A stretch of DNA of 64,000 nucleotides from Massilioclostridium coli (lineage in GTDB: Bacteria > Bacillota > Clostridia > Oscillospirales > Ruminococcaceae): positions 124,001 to 188,000 of the forward strand of contig NZ_FMIZ01000005.1 of NCBI RefSeq assembly GCF_900095865.1. Direction: 5' to 3'. Positions 63,058 to 64,000 of the stretch are shown here, in pieces. Made by a program: the position numbers and the translations under genes. Below the pieces are notes generated by a model. The model did not search any database and was not told where the DNA came from. It saw only the letters and a list, made by a program, of their open reading frames with translations. Each line of letters begins with the position of its first letter. Within the stretch, counting starts at the first letter, position 1.

Positions 63058-63786
63058 ATGAAAGAAAACAAATAGGATGATAATAATTTTTTTCAAAAAT
63101 ATAGTCAGATGAATCGCTCTATCTATGGTTTAGAAGGTGCTGGGGAATGGAGCGAACTGCAAAAATTACTGCCTGATTTTCAGGGTAAACGGGTTTTGGA
63201 TTTAGGATGTGGATACGGCTGGCATTGCCTTTACGCTGCACAACATGGGGCGGAATTCGTACTTGGAATTGATCTATCGAAAAAAATGCTAGCAGTAGCC
63301 AAACAGAAAAATAAATTTCCACAAGTACACTATCAAAATTGTGCAATGGAAGATTTTGAGTTCCCAGCCAATGAATATGATGTCGTGATTAGCTCGTTAG
63401 CATTCCACTATATCGAAGATTTTGATGGTATTGTAAATAGTGTTTTCCGCAGTTTAACTAATGGAGGAGTATTTGTTTTTTCGGTAGAACATCCAACCTT
63501 TACTGCGTATGGAACACAGGATTGGTACTATGACAAAAGCGGAAAAATTCTCCATTTTCCAGTTAATAACTATTATTATGAGGGAAAACGGGAAGCCGTT
63601 TTTTTAGGGGAAAAAGTAACCAAATACCACCGCACACTCACCACATATCTGAATACATTATGGGATCATGGCTTCCAAATCCAACGGGTTGTAGAACCAC
63701 AGGCACCAGAAAATAGAATGGATCAGCCTGGCATGAAAGAGGAAATGAGGCGGCCAATGATGCTGCTGGTATCTGCAAAAAAATAG
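63058..63786 (+). pseudogene. Class I SAM-dependent methyltransferase interrupted by an in-frame amber codon
   Basis: An AAAAAGGAG site and ATG 63058 open MKENK, then TAG at 63073-63075. The same frame continues DDNNFFQKYSQMNRS for the whole methyltransferase to 63786. In relatives I remember, this place holds Tyr (MKENKYDD...), so one base change explains it. The rest is intact: SAM motif VLDLGCGYGWHC, LGIDLSKKML, the VVISSLAFHYI motif and a complete C-terminus (242 codons in total with the amber). The internal ATG 63109 has no ribosome site. It may be a recent pseudogene, a suppressed amber or a sequencing error. Confidence 0.8.
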
Positions 63787-63795
63787 GAGGTAGTC

Positions 63796-64000
63796 ATGTT
63801 TTCAGAAGAGCATTATACAAATATGGATTTTTCCAATCAAGTCATAGAAGAAATGGAATTAAGTCGAAAAAAGTTTACTCATTGTCGTTTTATAGGAGCT
63901 GATTTTTCCGATGTTTCTATTTGTTACCATTGTGAATTTGATAATTGCAATTTTTCATCCGCAATATTGAGTAGTGTCCATTTCAAAAATTGCATCTTTT
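63796..64000 (+). CDS. Pentapeptide-repeat protein, partial (cut by window end)
   Basis: ATG 63796 follows an AGGAGG site 6 bases upstream and starts 9 bases after the preceding stop, so it is probably co-transcribed with the methyltransferase. The 68 visible residues show the beginning of pentapeptide repeats: ANxDFSN-like turns such as NMDFSNQ, KKFTHCRFIGADFSD and CEFDNCNFSS, with Phe at the central positions. Such proteins fold as right-handed quadrilateral beta-helices; some (Qnr, McbG) protect gyrase. No function is assigned. The gene continues beyond base 64000. Confidence 0.85.
   Translation, partial: MFSEEHYTNMDFSNQVIEEMELSRKKFTHCRFIGADFSDVSICYHCEFDNCNFSSAILSSVHFKNCIF

Overview
The window looks like chromosomal DNA of a low-to-moderate G+C, spore-forming, anaerobic Firmicute, most likely a gut clostridium of the Oscillospiraceae/Ruminococcaceae type. 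This placement is inference. It rests on strong AGGAGG ribosome sites with frequent TTG/GTG starts, a T-box leader, a PTS antiterminator switch, a SpoVAF/GerA-type germination protein, a PdaA-type cortex deacetylase, a flavin reductase-rubredoxin fusion and pyruvate kinase with the Firmicute C-terminal extension. I see no insertion sequence, prophage, CRISPR array, rRNA or tRNA. Most of the window is ordinary chromosome with accessory genes at about 23.7-31.7 kb and 59.5-64 kb.

Layout. 0-4.6 kb is an information-processing operon: prmC, recA, recX, rimO, pgsA, with several stop/start overlaps. 4.7-12.2 kb holds a HAD phosphatase, a Cys-specific T-box followed by cysE-cysS, a PfkB sugar kinase, a lipoprotein cyclophilin, a maltose-type acetyltransferase and the bifunctional NAD(P)HX repair enzyme. 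12.6-16 kb (minus strand) has a DeoR regulator, an AI-2E family exporter and pyrophosphatase. 16-21.8 kb is the glucose-type PTS: ptsI (minus), then on the plus strand HPr and a GlcT/LicT-like antiterminator behind a RAT/terminator switch, then EIIA and EIICB. 22-24.2 kb carries the rubredoxin fusion, Hsp20 and a small membrane protein.

24.3-28.7 kb is a wall-anchored GH78 alpha-L-rhamnosidase with a divergent AraC regulator. 29-34.4 kb (minus) has small membrane proteins, a UPF0303 protein, a P1 peptidase, the rplM-rpsI operon with an attenuator-like leader, and SpoVAF. 34.8-41 kb has an LtaS-like phosphoglycerol transferase, typA, a TrmN6/RsmI pair and a PPC-domain protein. 41.7-49.3 kb includes pyk, a taurine/nitrate-type ABC transporter operon with a 71-residue helical protein and a Crp/Fnr regulator, thioredoxin and enolase. 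49.5-55.5 kb has a lipoprotein-PdaA pair, Mrp, an ABC-F ATPase and a bactofilin with a His-rich linker. 55.7-59.1 kb (minus) is an aminotransferase-trpS-alcohol dehydrogenase operon.

59.5-64 kb is an accessory operon: condensation-fold acyltransferase, zinc-ribbon membrane protein, FkbM-type methyltransferase and a short unknown protein, followed by a methyltransferase gene interrupted by an in-frame amber codon and a pentapeptide-repeat gene cut by the window end.

The strongest points for a second look are these: the RAT-controlled HPr/antiterminator operon whose HPr lacks the regulatory serine and whose PRD2 appears to lack its histidines; the amber-interrupted methyltransferase; the acyltransferase/membrane protein/FkbM cluster; the dual-hairpin leader of the rubredoxin fusion; and a promoter-overlapping perfect palindrome that may drive a small RNA. 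No wholly new system can be claimed from sequence alone.
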